64,000 nt of DNA from Mesostigma viride (lineage: Eukaryota > Streptophyta > Mesostigmatophyceae > Mesostigmatales > Mesostigmataceae), in contig RPFO01000041.1 of the NCBI GenBank assembly GCA_009746045.1, positions 520,721-584,720 on the forward strand. Direction: 5' to 3'. The first letter of the stretch is position 1, and every line of letters starts with the position of its first letter. A program made the position numbers and the translations under genes. This document shows positions 40,039 to 49,338 of the stretch, piece after piece. The notes below the pieces were generated by a model. It did no database searches. It was not told the DNA's origin and worked only from the letters and a program-made list of their open reading frames with translations.

Positions 40039-41318
40039 TTGGGCACAGCCTTTATAAACAAGCCCCTTTCCATCCTCATGTCGCACCGTGCGAGCATGAT
40101 CAGGATGCAAGGTCGCCAGGCACGCCACGGTCAACCTTCCCGCCAATTTACCAGCCTCACACGCCTCCTAGCCCGCCTTGAGCGGGATGAGGCCCAGTCG
40201 ACACGCCGGCGACCCCAGCCAGGACGGAGCCGACGCATATCCGCCCTGAAAGAAAGATTCCATGCGTTGACAAGCATTAACCCCAATCGCCACCCTCCCC
40301 CCCCCCCCCCCCCCCCCCCCACCCCCACCTCCAGCACTACCCTTCTCCACCTCCACCCCCACCCCCACCCCCCCGCTAATAGGGCAACGGCCCATTCTTG
40401 GTATCGCAAGCTTTAACGTGCGCACCCTCCGTGCAGATCCTTCTACGAGCGGCGGCTGCCACCCCAGCACGCCAACGCGTCGACGAGCTGATCGCCCTGT
40501 GCGCCGACAACAAGATCGCTGTCCTTGGGGTCCAGGAGCACCGACGCACCGTTGACCCTCAGCACGGGGTCAACGGTCTGCTGGTCGACGACCTGCGTGC
40601 GGGCTGGCGGTTCCACTATGGTGGCGGCGACGCGCCGGGCCAAGGAGGTGTAGGCCTCTTGTGCTCGATCGCCGGCAGCATCAGAGCAGCTCCAGTCCAT
40701 CGTGCTGCGGTCCCTGCGTGTGCTAGTGGCCACTTTTTCGGCCACTGAGGGCCATTCCCACCACACGCTAACCGTTATAGTGGGATATGCACCACATGCG
40801 GGTCGAGCTCAGGCTGAACGGGAGGCCTTCTTCGACGCCCTCAAGGAGGAGGAGGCCAACATCCCAGCTCAGCACTTCCTGGTTATGCTGCTCGACGCCA
40901 ACGCCACGCTGCCAGTTGGCACTGGGGGCGCTCAGTATTCCCCACCCAACACGACAGCCAACGGTAACACGCCTTTATTTGCGAATCTGCTGGCAGAATC
41001 TGCGCTGGTTGCATGCAATGCTTCTTTCGCACGCCCCGCTGAGCAGCTGGCCACCTTTTTTGGGCCGTCGGATCGGGTGGTGTGCCTTGACTATGTCTGT
41101 GTACGCCGGGCTCAGCGCCCCTCAGTTGTCGATGCTCGCGTCCTGCAAGATTCTGTCAGCACGGTGGAATCTGATCATCGTCTTGTGCTCGCTCGCATCA
41201 GATTGCGGTTTCCTGGGGTGAAACCGTCGCGACAGCTGGCACCGCAGCCAGATCTGAAGGTGCTCCGGATTGTGCTGAAGGATGCCGACAAGATGTCAGC
41301 AGCAGAGCAGGCCGCTAT
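40039..41318 (+). pseudogene. LINE-2 endonuclease region, frameshifted
   Basis: The frame starting at 40039 (basic N-terminus, Pro-rich linker with C19 run at 40301-40320) passes to SFNVRTL, then shifts near 40435 to LGVQEHRRTV…GGVGLLCS, and again near 40690 to VGYAPHAG, LLDANATLPV, VCLDYVCVRR and SDHRLVLARIRLRF. All APE motifs survive but in three frames. Copia-2 then interrupts it at 41318. Confidence 0.75.
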
Positions 41319-42007
41319 AGTTAACGCCAAGCGCATTGGCGTGATCCTGATTCGGCATATCTCTGCGATTCCAGCGGCACCGGAACGAGTTCATTCCGAC
41401 AAGTATCAAGAAAGTTATGGCGTTCCGACTTCCCGGTCGCGCGCGAGCGCGAGCTGGCTGTTCTTCTAAGTCGGACGTGAATATTTGCCGACGGCATATG
41501 GGGTCGACAGTAATTCCTGGGCTGACAGGAATTAGGTGCTGTACCTACGACGGTATTGGATTAATACGTCGTACGCAGGAAATAGGAACCTTAACCTGTG
41601 GTCTGTTGGTACCGCAGGCTTAGTCCTAGGTGCAGATGCAATAGTCACTGTGGACTGTGCTCTGTGGTCACTGTGCCTGTATGGCAGGCCTACTGTATAG
41701 GAACTGGGCGCTGTACAGGTAGTGAATACTGTACCGGGAGTGTTATTACTGAGCAGGCCTCCTAGGCTGCTCAGGACTAGCAAGCACAGTGCACAAGTAT
41801 ATAAAGAATAGGCCAGTGCCATTTGGGGAGATCTCTTGCGAGCCCGCCTCACGTGTGTTGCCTTGACTTGGCAAACGCGTGTACAAGCCTCAAGTGTGTG
41901 AGCGCTGTAACATTATCCAATTTTAACAAAGCTCCGTTTCCAACCATATTCACACATTGCTGCATTGCAACCATATCCTTCACATTGCGTTCATAAGAAC
42001 GTTAACT
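41319..42007 (+). repeat. Copia-2 5' LTR
   Basis: 689 bp. Differs from the 3' LTR by a few substitutions and an 8-bp indel near 41628. Contains a GCGCGAGCGCGAGC block and a TATA box. Confidence 0.95.
41798..41805 (+). promoter_or_regulatory. LTR TATA box
   Basis: TATATAAA about 200 bp before the LTR end; conserved in the 3' LTR (49132-49139). It places transcription initiation near 41830, defining U3/R by inference. Confidence 0.5.
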
Positions 42008-42100
42008 CAAATTACAAGCAGTCTCGACGGAACGGCCAGGAGGGTCGTTGCGGTTTGCTGCGTGCAGCGTTGACGACGCGAGAAGCTCGTCCGGTGGTGA

Positions 42101-43027
42101 ATGGTGCAGGAAGAACAACGGCAGCAGAATTTCCGGTTTCGGCAGTCTGCTGGTGGTTCAATTTCGCCTGAATTGCGTCGTGTCGTTCGAGATTTATCTT
42201 TATTGCTTGCAGATCGTCCACCTGTTAATCGCAACTTCGTGCAATTCGTCGACGACCAGGTCGAGGATTGGGAGCGAATTCTGCGGCACGTCCAAACCAT
42301 CGTCATTCCGGAGCACCGGAGCATCGACGACATCGAGCAAGAGCTTCACGGTTTGGTCGGCATCCAGACGGTGATTACAGCATTAGCTGAGCGGGTGCGT
42401 GCGGAGTTGGCGGCTAGGCGAGGAGAGGCTGCGGAGGCAGCTGGTGCAGTGCGACACGAGTTCGTGCCGGCAGCAGCGGGTGCGGGTGTACCACGTACTT
42501 TCGCAGGCGTAATCGGCGACGAGGGTGTTGCAGCGGGACCAGTTCGACGAGAACGACGCGGAGCGGAGCGCTACAGGCGGCTTGCAGAGGTCGAGGCGGC
42601 AGCGGAAGCCATCACCGGAGGACAGCGTGCGGCACGAGTCGGCAGGTTTCCGGAGCGAGCAAGGGTTCCTTTTCAGGAACTGCCCCAACCCCTTCGCGTT
42701 CGTGTGACGCGTTGGGAAGAGTTTGCCCCTCTTGGTTACGATAGTGACCTTGAGGTGGGAGCAGTGGGCGTCGCTGGGCTAGGCGACGAGGCGCTTGGCG
42801 ACCACGAGGTGCCAAGATACAATCCGCGGGGTGCCAACGACGGGTTGTCACCTGTCTACTATACTAACGGTGACGATTCTGTCATCGCGGGCCGACAGCG
42901 GGTCGACGACGGCGCAGCGGGTAGCAGGGTGCCAGAGCTGATTGTGGTGAGCGACAGCGACAGCGACAGCGACAAGGAGAACCAGGACGCGCCTGGGGCG
43001 ACCGTGGTGGTCTTGCCTGAGTGGTAA
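42101..43027 (+). CDS. Extra ORF (ORF0) of Copia-2
   Basis: 308 codons, ATG 93 bases after the LTR, upstream of gag and not part of the usual Copia set. The N-terminal 110 residues look helical (SPELRRVVRDLSLLLADRPP, VDDQVEDWERILRHVQTIVI), the middle is Ala/Arg-rich, and the C-terminus has PELIVVSDSDSDSDKEN, which fits a SUMO-interacting motif (hydrophobic core followed by acidic Ser/Asp). No retroviral accessory family was recognised. Being first on the transcript, it would be the default translated product, so gag would need leaky scanning, reinitiation or splicing. Low-complexity parts leave some doubt, but a 308-codon uninterrupted frame in a young element supports coding. Confidence 0.65.
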   Translation: MVQEEQRQQNFRFRQSAGGSISPELRRVVRDLSLLLADRPPVNRNFVQFVDDQVEDWERILRHVQTIVIPEHRSIDDIEQELHGLVGIQTVITALAERVRAELAARRGEAAEAAGAVRHEFVPAAAGAGVPRTFAGVIGDEGVAAGPVRRERRGAERYRRLAEVEAAAEAITGGQRAARVGRFPERARVPFQELPQPLRVRVTRWEEFAPLGYDSDLEVGAVGVAGLGDEALGDHEVPRYNPRGANDGLSPVYYTNGDDSVIAGRQRVDDGAAGSRVPELIVVSDSDSDSDKENQDAPGATVVVLPEW

Positions 43028-43122
43028 CACTTGGCATTTTCCTTTCTTGTTCAGTAGCTTATATTGCTTTAATTGCTGCTTGGCCACTTGGCTGGCTGTA
43101 GCAGATCTGAACAGAGGCCATC

Positions 43123-44307
43123 ATGAGTGAGGGAGCTATTGACCAACAAGCGCGCTTATGGGCTTTGCGCGGCGCGGCGCTGGGATGGATGGACGAGATG
43201 GACGCGATGGACGCGGTGGACGCGATGGACGCGGGGACGGCCAGGCGCTGGGAGACCAGGCTGGTGCCAGATGATCAGAGCCAAGGATCGCAGGGCGGTC
43301 AGAACGCGCCAGCCGCAGATCAAGCGGCACCTAAGCGACCGACCGTGGCTGAGGGGTACGCGGTGCTAGGCCAGTTTCAGTCCATCAAGGACAATTGGCA
43401 GCCCCGGGACGCTGAGAGGATGTTAGAGGACATGAACTTGTACACGGAGATATACACCGGTGACAAGCTTCGCATCCTGGCGTCTAGTGCCTACATAAGG
43501 CAGTCGGCGAGGCGGCTGTTCAAGTTTGTTCGGGAGCGACACACGGCGGGGGACACCTGGGCGGCGTTTATGACGCGACTCAGGGTGTTCCTGAGTGACA
43601 AGAGGACCATAGATGGGTCCCACCTGAAGCAAGAATACCTGGACTACAAGCCCATCAAGGGGCAGCTAGTGGTCCACGCCTTTGAAGACTTCGTCAAGCT
43701 GAGGGAGGACGCCATGGCCAAGGGATTCTTCGTCGCAGATCGGATGGCCATGGGCGACTTTCTCAAGTCGCTGCAGCTGGATCCGGTCACGATGGATAAT
43801 GTGACCATCCACATGCGACAGGTCCATGGCTGGGCAGCCATGACGGACCAGTTGTATGAGTGTTTCAGCGGCAAGTACGTGGGTGGTAAGCGCCCTCGTC
43901 AGGGGGACGAGGAGGCCGCTGAACCTGCGGTTAAGTCCATGAGGGGATCGGGCCACGGGGGCCCAGCGCCCTCGAGAGGGCCTGAGACCTCTTCAAGGGG
44001 TCGAGGAAGGTCCAGGAGGGGGCGTGACAGAAGGGCTGGACGGGGGACCCCGCCGAAGTCGGGACATCCACAGTCCCAGTTTGACTTCAAGAGGGTGGGT
44101 GGTCCTCCCAAGGCTGGGCCCAGCAGTGGGACCTCAAGGGACATCAGTCAGGTGGAATGTTATTTCTGCCAGGGGAAGGGTCACTTCAGGAATGAGTGTC
44201 CCTCGTACCTGAGGCAGGAAGGTCAGAGCAAGCCAGCTCAGGGTGGCAGCAAGGACAAGGCTGGTCCATCCCAGGATAAGGGTAAGGGCAAGGCTGCTGA
44301 TCATTGA
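43123..44307 (+). CDS. gag: Copia-2 gag
   Basis: 394 codons. The N-terminal low-complexity MDEMDAMDAVDAMDAG repeat (6-bp/15-bp units) is followed by a capsid-like helical region (about 70-260: SIKDNWQPRDAERMLEDMNL … HGWAAMTDQLYECF), a Gly/Arg-rich nucleic-acid-binding stretch (270-330) and one zinc knuckle CYFCQGKGHFRNEC (CX2CX4HX4C, about 347-360). It ends at TGA (44305-44307) immediately followed by CTT in the same frame as pol. Starts 95 bases after ORF0. Confidence 0.88.
   Translation: MSEGAIDQQARLWALRGAALGWMDEMDAMDAVDAMDAGTARRWETRLVPDDQSQGSQGGQNAPAADQAAPKRPTVAEGYAVLGQFQSIKDNWQPRDAERMLEDMNLYTEIYTGDKLRILASSAYIRQSARRLFKFVRERHTAGDTWAAFMTRLRVFLSDKRTIDGSHLKQEYLDYKPIKGQLVVHAFEDFVKLREDAMAKGFFVADRMAMGDFLKSLQLDPVTMDNVTIHMRQVHGWAAMTDQLYECFSGKYVGGKRPRQGDEEAAEPAVKSMRGSGHGGPAPSRGPETSSRGRGRSRRGRDRRAGRGTPPKSGHPQSQFDFKRVGGPPKAGPSSGTSRDISQVECYFCQGKGHFRNECPSYLRQEGQSKPAQGGSKDKAGPSQDKGKGKAADH
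44305..44307 (+). promoter_or_regulatory. In-frame UGA between gag and pol (readthrough candidate)
   Basis: Gag and pol are in the same frame; only this TGA separates them, in the context CAT TGA CTT. The codons from 44308 to the GTG at 44341 are open. UGA followed by C is the leakiest stop context known in eukaryotes. A simple nonsense mutation is the alternative. Confidence 0.5.
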
Positions 44308-47300
44308 CTTGAGCCTGCACACATCCCTGAACCCTGGAGGGTGCCCCCAGGGGTGTGTAATGTAGCTGCTAGTGACGGCAGTGAGGGGCAGCCCCATGCT
44401 CTAGTGAAAGAGCCTATTGGACACGATGGGGCAAGCTTGGTTACCACAGAGAGTATGCCAGCTGTAGCTGCAGTGGTTACTCGCCAACGTGCCCGCCATG
44501 GCGGTGCTGAGCCTGAGGTAGGACCTGGTGATGTGGACCCAGGTGGATCTCAGAAGCATTCTGACCGTGCAGGACTGGCACAGGATGGTCAGGATGAGGA
44601 TAGGGCTGGAGACAGTCTGACAGGCACGACCCTGGTGCCTCCTGTACATAAGGGATCTGTACATACCTTGAGTGCTAATAATGACAATAAAAGATTTTCT
44701 CTCTTGTATGACATTGCCTCAAGGTTGCATACCATGTTTGGCCATGCAGCTCAGTCTTTGCAAGTTGCTAGACGGCTGGGAGGAAGTGAGTTGTACTCCA
44801 TCTGCCAACAGGTTGCTCAAGCTTGCAAGTGCAGGCTAGTTGCTAGAAAGCCCAAGCAGTCTCATGCCAGGACTCCTATTTTGCAGCCAGGCCATGTGCA
44901 GGTAGATATTCAGAGAATCAGGGGTTTGAAGCTGCTGGTGGCAGTGGACAGATATACCAAGTACAAGACCCTAGAGATCCTGCCTGACATGGAGAAGCCT
45001 ACATTGATTGCTGCTCTGAAGTTGACAAGGAGCAGGTACCCTGGGTTGGAGTTGTTGCAGTGTGACATTCAGTTTGAGTGCTGTGAGAACCTGCCAGAGT
45101 TTCCAGAGTTGCTGATTACACCCAGGGAGAGCCACGGCCAGCAAGGGGTGGTGGAGAGAGCCATCCAAGAGATCAAGACTGTGCTGCTGGTGGAGAGGAT
45201 TCCAAGGACGTCATCTGCCATTGTGACATCTGCATGGCTACGTTCTGTGGAGGATAGGCTGAACCTGAGGACTCCCATGTTCTTTGGTGACATTGCCATC
45301 AATCCTCTTATGCTGCATACCAGGATGCTGCCAGCTGATGCTGAGCAGGCATGGAAGGAGAAGCTAGAGGCCAAGTTCCTCAAGCTGAGGCAGAAAGACA
45401 AGGGCTGGAGTGTCCTAGAACCTAACGTTGGACAACAGGTTGTTGTGTGGAAGGAACCAAGCTTTCCAGGGAAACGTGGCAGCTGGCATGATGGGGTGGT
45501 GACCCGAGTAGAAGCCGCTGGCCATAAGTGCTGGGTGGCCATTGATGGCTCCCAAGCAGTGCACCGTCTGTCCTGGTCAAAGATCCGTCCCCGGGGAGGT
45601 AATCAAGGAGACCTCTTCCAGGTGCCCGCTGGTGTACAAGGCGGGGGTGACGTGGAGCTTCCTGATCAGGGTGCTACAGCTGTATCGAGCCCTCAGGGTG
45701 ACCCTGGCCCGGCCCCTGGGGTACCTTCACATACGGTGGTTGGGCAAGCAGGCGGACAGGCTGCACCTCCGGAACGGCCCGACACCAGGCCTAGGGGTGT
45801 GCGTCTATCAGATATTGTACAGGCTTTGCAAAGAGCCAAGAAGGAGCCTAAGGTGTCCAAGCTTGTCCAGTTGGATGAACCTGAGGTAGCTGCCATGGAG
45901 ATAGATACCAATGCACAGGTTTCTGTCATGGGACCTCAGCATACAGGAGAACTGCTGGTCGGAGAACCAAGTTGCCCCTGGGTGTCTGATTTCAGTGGTA
46001 GGACGCATCTAAGGGTGTTGGGAGAGGTTACTGCCCCTGTCATGGGTGTGGATGTGACCTTCCTTGTCCTAGAGGACTATGATGGCCCTGTGATTTTGGG
46101 TCAGAATTTTCTGGGCAATCCTGGGATTTCTATCAGAGCTACAGCTCTGAGAAGAGATGGCTGGGGGATGATTCCCCTAGAAAATTTCAGGACAACATTT
46201 CCAGTCAGGTGCAGGGCCAAGCCGGTCAAGGGTGTAAAATGGGATGAAGGGGAGGTGCCCCCAGCGGCCAGTTTGGTGATTCCAGCTGTGTTGCACCCCA
46301 GCAGTATTGGCATAACTCACAGGAGCCTTGCTGCACACTCTCCTTTGACATATGACCAGCTGGTCCAAGAGATGAGCTCGCCTACTTTGTTTGAGGCTTG
46401 GAAGCTCGCCTTCTCCAAGGCATTGGAGGAGTGGTTGCAGTTTGAGTGTGCTGCACCAACAGACAGACGTCCCCCAGCATCAAGGAAGCTTGCTTTGAGA
46501 TTTGTGCTGAAGAGGAAGGTTGTGGATGAGGTATCAGTGCCCCATGTCAGGCCTGTCCTGAATGAGTATCACGGCACGGGGAGTCTGCCAGGAGAGGAGC
46601 TATACACGCCAGGGATGCTACACGACACATGGAGAATTTTGCTATGTCTCTACGTGGGGTTGCTGAACAGGGGAGCAGCTATGTCATCAGTGCTGCTGGA
46701 CTTCAAGAGGGCATTTTTAAAATCTGATCCAGAAGTGGCCAGGAGGGTGTGGAAGCAGGATGAGCCTTACTGTGTTGAGGTGCCTGCCATCTGGAAGCTG
46801 GAGCTGCATCAACAATTCCTGGTTATTCTGAAGGGCCTGGAAGGACTCAGGTCGAGCCCAATCATCTGGAGACTCACGCTGCAGGAAGCTCTGATCAGTG
46901 AGTGTGGCTTGAGAGTGTCTTCAGTTGATCCCTGTTTGCTGCTGGCCCAATGGGAGGGTCTGCCAGTGTATGCTAGTTTGCATGGAGATGATCTGCATTT
47001 GCTAGCCCCCACGACCTGGCTGAAGAAGTTTATTCCTGTCATCAGTGGCAAGTTTTCACTGGGCAAGGAGCTGTGGCAGGAGCCCAACAAGCCTGTAGTG
47101 TTCTGTGGAATGCAGGCTACCCTGTTCAGGAGGGACGGGGAGTGGAGTATCAGGCTTCAGGCTGGAGGAGATTATAAACAGACCATTGTGAAGGCCTTGC
47201 CAGAGAAGATCACCCAGGCTGCAGGACCTGAGTTGAGAGGCATGTGGGCCTGGTTTGCCAGCATCTGTGGTCCGTCTTTGATGGTCCATAGCAGAATGCC

Positions 47301-47898
47301 TGATGAGGTGCTTGAGGATGAGAAGCCTCGAGTCATAGCCCGGTTGGTGGAGAGTACCCCTGATCTGATTTTGTCTGGGATTGACTTTGCCCAGCCTATC
47401 ACCTTGGAGATCTTTGTTGACAGTTCCATGGATGCTCGCCAGGTTACCAAGGTCAGGGGGAGATCTGCTGCTCTGTTTGCTTTTTATCAGAGCAGGGCAA
47501 GTTTGTTCAGCTGGTACAGCAGACTGCAGAAGAGGGTCTGTATCAGTTCAGATGTGGCAGAATGCAGGGCCATATGCGAGGGGATCCAGTCCAGCCTGTA
47601 CATAAAGGAGTTAATGCTGGAGCTGGCTTCAGTTACCCCTTGGACCTTGCAGATGGAGACGTTGTTGCTAACAGACAGCATGGGTATGGTCCAGTTTGTT
47701 CACAAGCAGCTGGCCAGAAGCCGGGACCTGGATTATTTGTTGCTGAAGGAGTTGGCCAGTTTGGTTGACTTGAAGCATATCCCTGGCGAGGAGAACCCTG
47801 CTGATGCATTGACAAAGCTGCCACACAAGGCCCCAGCCCAGTACAATGTACTGAGGAAGCTCATGAATGCTGACTGTCAAGTCGGTCTATCTGTCTAA
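44308..47898 (+). CDS. pol: Copia-2 pol: integrase, protease-like, reverse transcriptase, RNase H
   Basis: Numbering from the GTG at 44341. HHCC-like site: H130, H135, C162, C164 (CxC rather than CxxC). Integrase triad intact: D189 (VQVDIQ), D242 (LQCDIQF), E272 (GVVERAIQE); integrase C-terminal region with WHDGVVTRV near 382. Retropepsin-like signature D522-T-N-A and VILG (584-587) after the integrase. RT: D787 (LLDFKRAFLKSD) and D883-D884 in HGDDL. RNase H: IFVDSSMD, AECRAI, LTDSMG and NPADALTK. There is no ATG near the start, consistent with readthrough from gag. The order IN-PR-RT-RH matches Copia-1 and differs from canonical Copia (PR-IN-RT-RH). The frame is intact to the stop at 47898. 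Confidence 0.93.
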   Translation, partial: LEPAHIPEPWRVPPGVCNVAASDGSEGQPHALVKEPIGHDGASLVTTESMPAVAAVVTRQRARHGGAEPEVGPGDVDPGGSQKHSDRAGLAQDGQDEDRAGDSLTGTTLVPPVHKGSVHTLSANNDNKRFSLLYDIASRLHTMFGHAAQSLQVARRLGGSELYSICQQVAQACKCRLVARKPKQSHARTPILQPGHVQVDIQRIRGLKLLVAVDRYTKYKTLEILPDMEKPTLIAALKLTRSRYPGLELLQCDIQFECCENLPEFPELLITPRESHGQQGVVERAIQEIKTVLLVERIPRTSSAIVTSAWLRSVEDRLNLRTPMFFGDIAINPLMLHTRMLPADAEQAWKEKLEAKFLKLRQKDKGWSVLEPNVGQQVVVWKEPSFPGKRGSWHDGVVTRVEAAGHKCWVAIDGSQAVHRLSWSKIRPRGGNQGDLFQVPAGVQGGGDVELPDQGATAVSSPQGDPGPAPGVPSHTVVGQAGGQAAPPERPDTRPRGVRLSDIVQALQRAKKEPKVSKLVQLDEPEVAAMEIDTNAQVSVMGPQHTGELLVGEPSCPWVSDFSGRTHLRVLGEVTAPVMGVDVTFLVLEDYDGPVILGQNFLGNPGISIRATALRRDGWGMIPLENFRTTFPVRCRAKPVKGVKWDEGEVPPAASLVIPAVLHPSSIGITHRSLAAHSPLTYDQLVQEMSSPTLFEAWKLAFSKALEEWLQFECAAPTDRRPPASRKLALRFVLKRKVVDEVSVPHVRPVLNEYHGTGSLPGEELYTPGMLHDTWRILLCLYVGLLNRGAAMSSVLLDFKRAFLKSDPEVARRVWKQDEPYCVEVPAIWKLELHQQFLVILKGLEGLRSSPIIWRLTLQEALISECGLRVSSVDPCLLLAQWEGLPVYASLHGDDLHLLAPTTWLKKFIPVISGKFSLGKELWQEPNKPVVFCGMQATLFRRDGEWSIRLQAGGDYKQTIVKALPEKITQAAGPELRGMWAWFASICGPSLMVHSRMPDEVLEDEKPRVIARLVESTPDLILSGIDFAQPITLEIFVDSSMDARQVTKVRGRSAALFAFYQSRASLFSWYSRLQKRVCISSDVAECRAICEGIQSSLYIKELMLELASVTPWTLQMETLLLTDSMGMVQFVHKQLARSRDLDYLLLKELASLVDLKHIPGEENPADALTKLPHKAPAQYNVLRKLMNADCQVGLSV

Positions 47899-48645
47899 AA
47901 GCTGAGAGCTGGGTGCTTAAGTCTCTGGATATCAGGCTGGGAGCTTGATTGTACATAATCCTGAGCACACCTTGAGGGGTGAGACATGTCTCTGGTGTGG
48001 GAATGTCTGACATTGTCTCTGATGGAGAGATGTCTATCTGGGGTTTTCATCTCAGTCTGAGGTTTCCCCAGATCTGTGGTTTGTGGGCGGGGTTCGATTC
48101 CCTGGTGCCGTCTTAAGGCGGAGTTTCACGGACTGGCTGACCCATCCACCATGCTGGTGAGGTGGCGACAGGTCCCCTGATTTTCCACGGTTGGAACGAG
48201 TATAGGAGCTTGTGTTTTGCATGTGCTTCGCGTAGATGTTGTGTCTGGTTCGATAAGGGGCAGCAGACCGGCGCCGACTCCCGTCTGGGGGTCAGCAATG
48301 TTTTCTGATGAGCTGTTGTGGGTGATCTGTGGGGTTTCGCCTAAGGTCCTGAAGGTTGTACATACTTCTCAAGTTCTTAGCTGAACACCTATGGGCTGCC
48401 ACAGTTGGCCAACCTCTTGTACATGGGTAACACAACGAGCCTCCCGTGAAGGGATAGGGACTCATTGTAATTTGTTTGTGCTCCTGAGCCAGTATGGGTG
48501 CTATGTACATATAATAAGGAATCCAAGCTGACTGTCATGCCCAGCGGGTTGTGACTTGTAGTCGGGGAGGATGTCCAGTACCCATTGTGTGTGTTTGTAT
48601 GTAGACTTGTGTGAGCTGCTACAGCTCAAGAAAAGAAAGGATTGG
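47899..48645 (+). other. Copia-2 3' untranslated region
   Basis: No ORF. Holds a T-arm-like GGGGTTCGATTCCC (48086-48099) and the polypurine tract AAGAAAAGAAAGGA (48628-48641) before the LTR. Confidence 0.6.
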
Positions 48646-49338
48646 AGTTAACGCCAAGCGCATTGGCGTGATCCTGATTCGGCATATCTCTGCGATTCCA
48701 GCGGCACCGGAACGAGTTCATTCCGACAAGTATCAAGAAAGTTATGGCGTTCCGACTTCCCGGTCGCGCGCGAGCGCGAGCCGGCTGTTCTTCTAAGTCG
48801 GACGTGAATATTTGCCGACGACATATGGGGTCGACAGTAATTCCTGGGCTGACAGGAATTAGGTGCTGTACCTACGACGGTATTGGATTAATACGTCGTA
48901 CGCAGGAAATAGGAACCTTAACCTGTGGTCTGTTGGTACCGCAGGCTTAGTCCTGGACTTCTAGGTGCAGATGCAATAGTCACTGTGGACTGTGCTCTGT
49001 GGTCACTGTGCCTGTATGGCAGACCTACTGTATAGGAACTGGGCGCTGTACAGGTAGTGAATACTGTACCGGGGTGTTATTACTGAGCAGGCCTCCTAGG
49101 CTGCTCAGGACTAGCAAGCACAGTGCACAAGTATATAAACAATAGGCCAGTGCCAAATGGGCATCTCTTGCGAGCCCGCCTCACGTGTGTGCCTTGACTT
49201 GGCAACGCGTGTACAAGCCTCAAGTGTGTGAGCGCTGTAACATTATCCAATTTTAACAAAGCTCCGTTTCCAACCATATTCACACATTGCTGCATTGCAA
49301 CCATATCCTTACATATTGCGTTCATAAGAACGTTAACT
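48646..49338 (+). repeat. Copia-2 3' LTR
   Basis: 693 bp, about 97% identical by eye to the 5' LTR; same AGTTAACG…CGTTAACT ends, followed by GCTAT. Confidence 0.95.

Larger units (their letters stand above)
41319..49338 (+). mobile_element. Complete Copia-type LTR retrotransposon, Copia-2
   Basis: 8.0 kb with a perfect 5-bp target duplication GCTAT (41314-41318 and 49339-49343). LTRs of 689 and 693 bp begin AGTTAACG and end CGTTAACT, an 8-bp perfect inverted terminus. Three plus-strand frames: an extra ORF (42101-43027), gag (43123-44307) and pol (44308-47898), gag and pol in the same frame separated by one TGA. A purine run (48628-48641) precedes the 3' LTR. Between the pol stop and the 3' LTR about 750 bp is non-coding. 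Confidence 0.95.

Noticed and set aside
48080-48110. tRNA gene suggested by GGGTTCGATTCCC
   Set aside because: The T-arm-like hairpin and B box are there, but no A box, anticodon arm or acceptor stem can be fitted around it.
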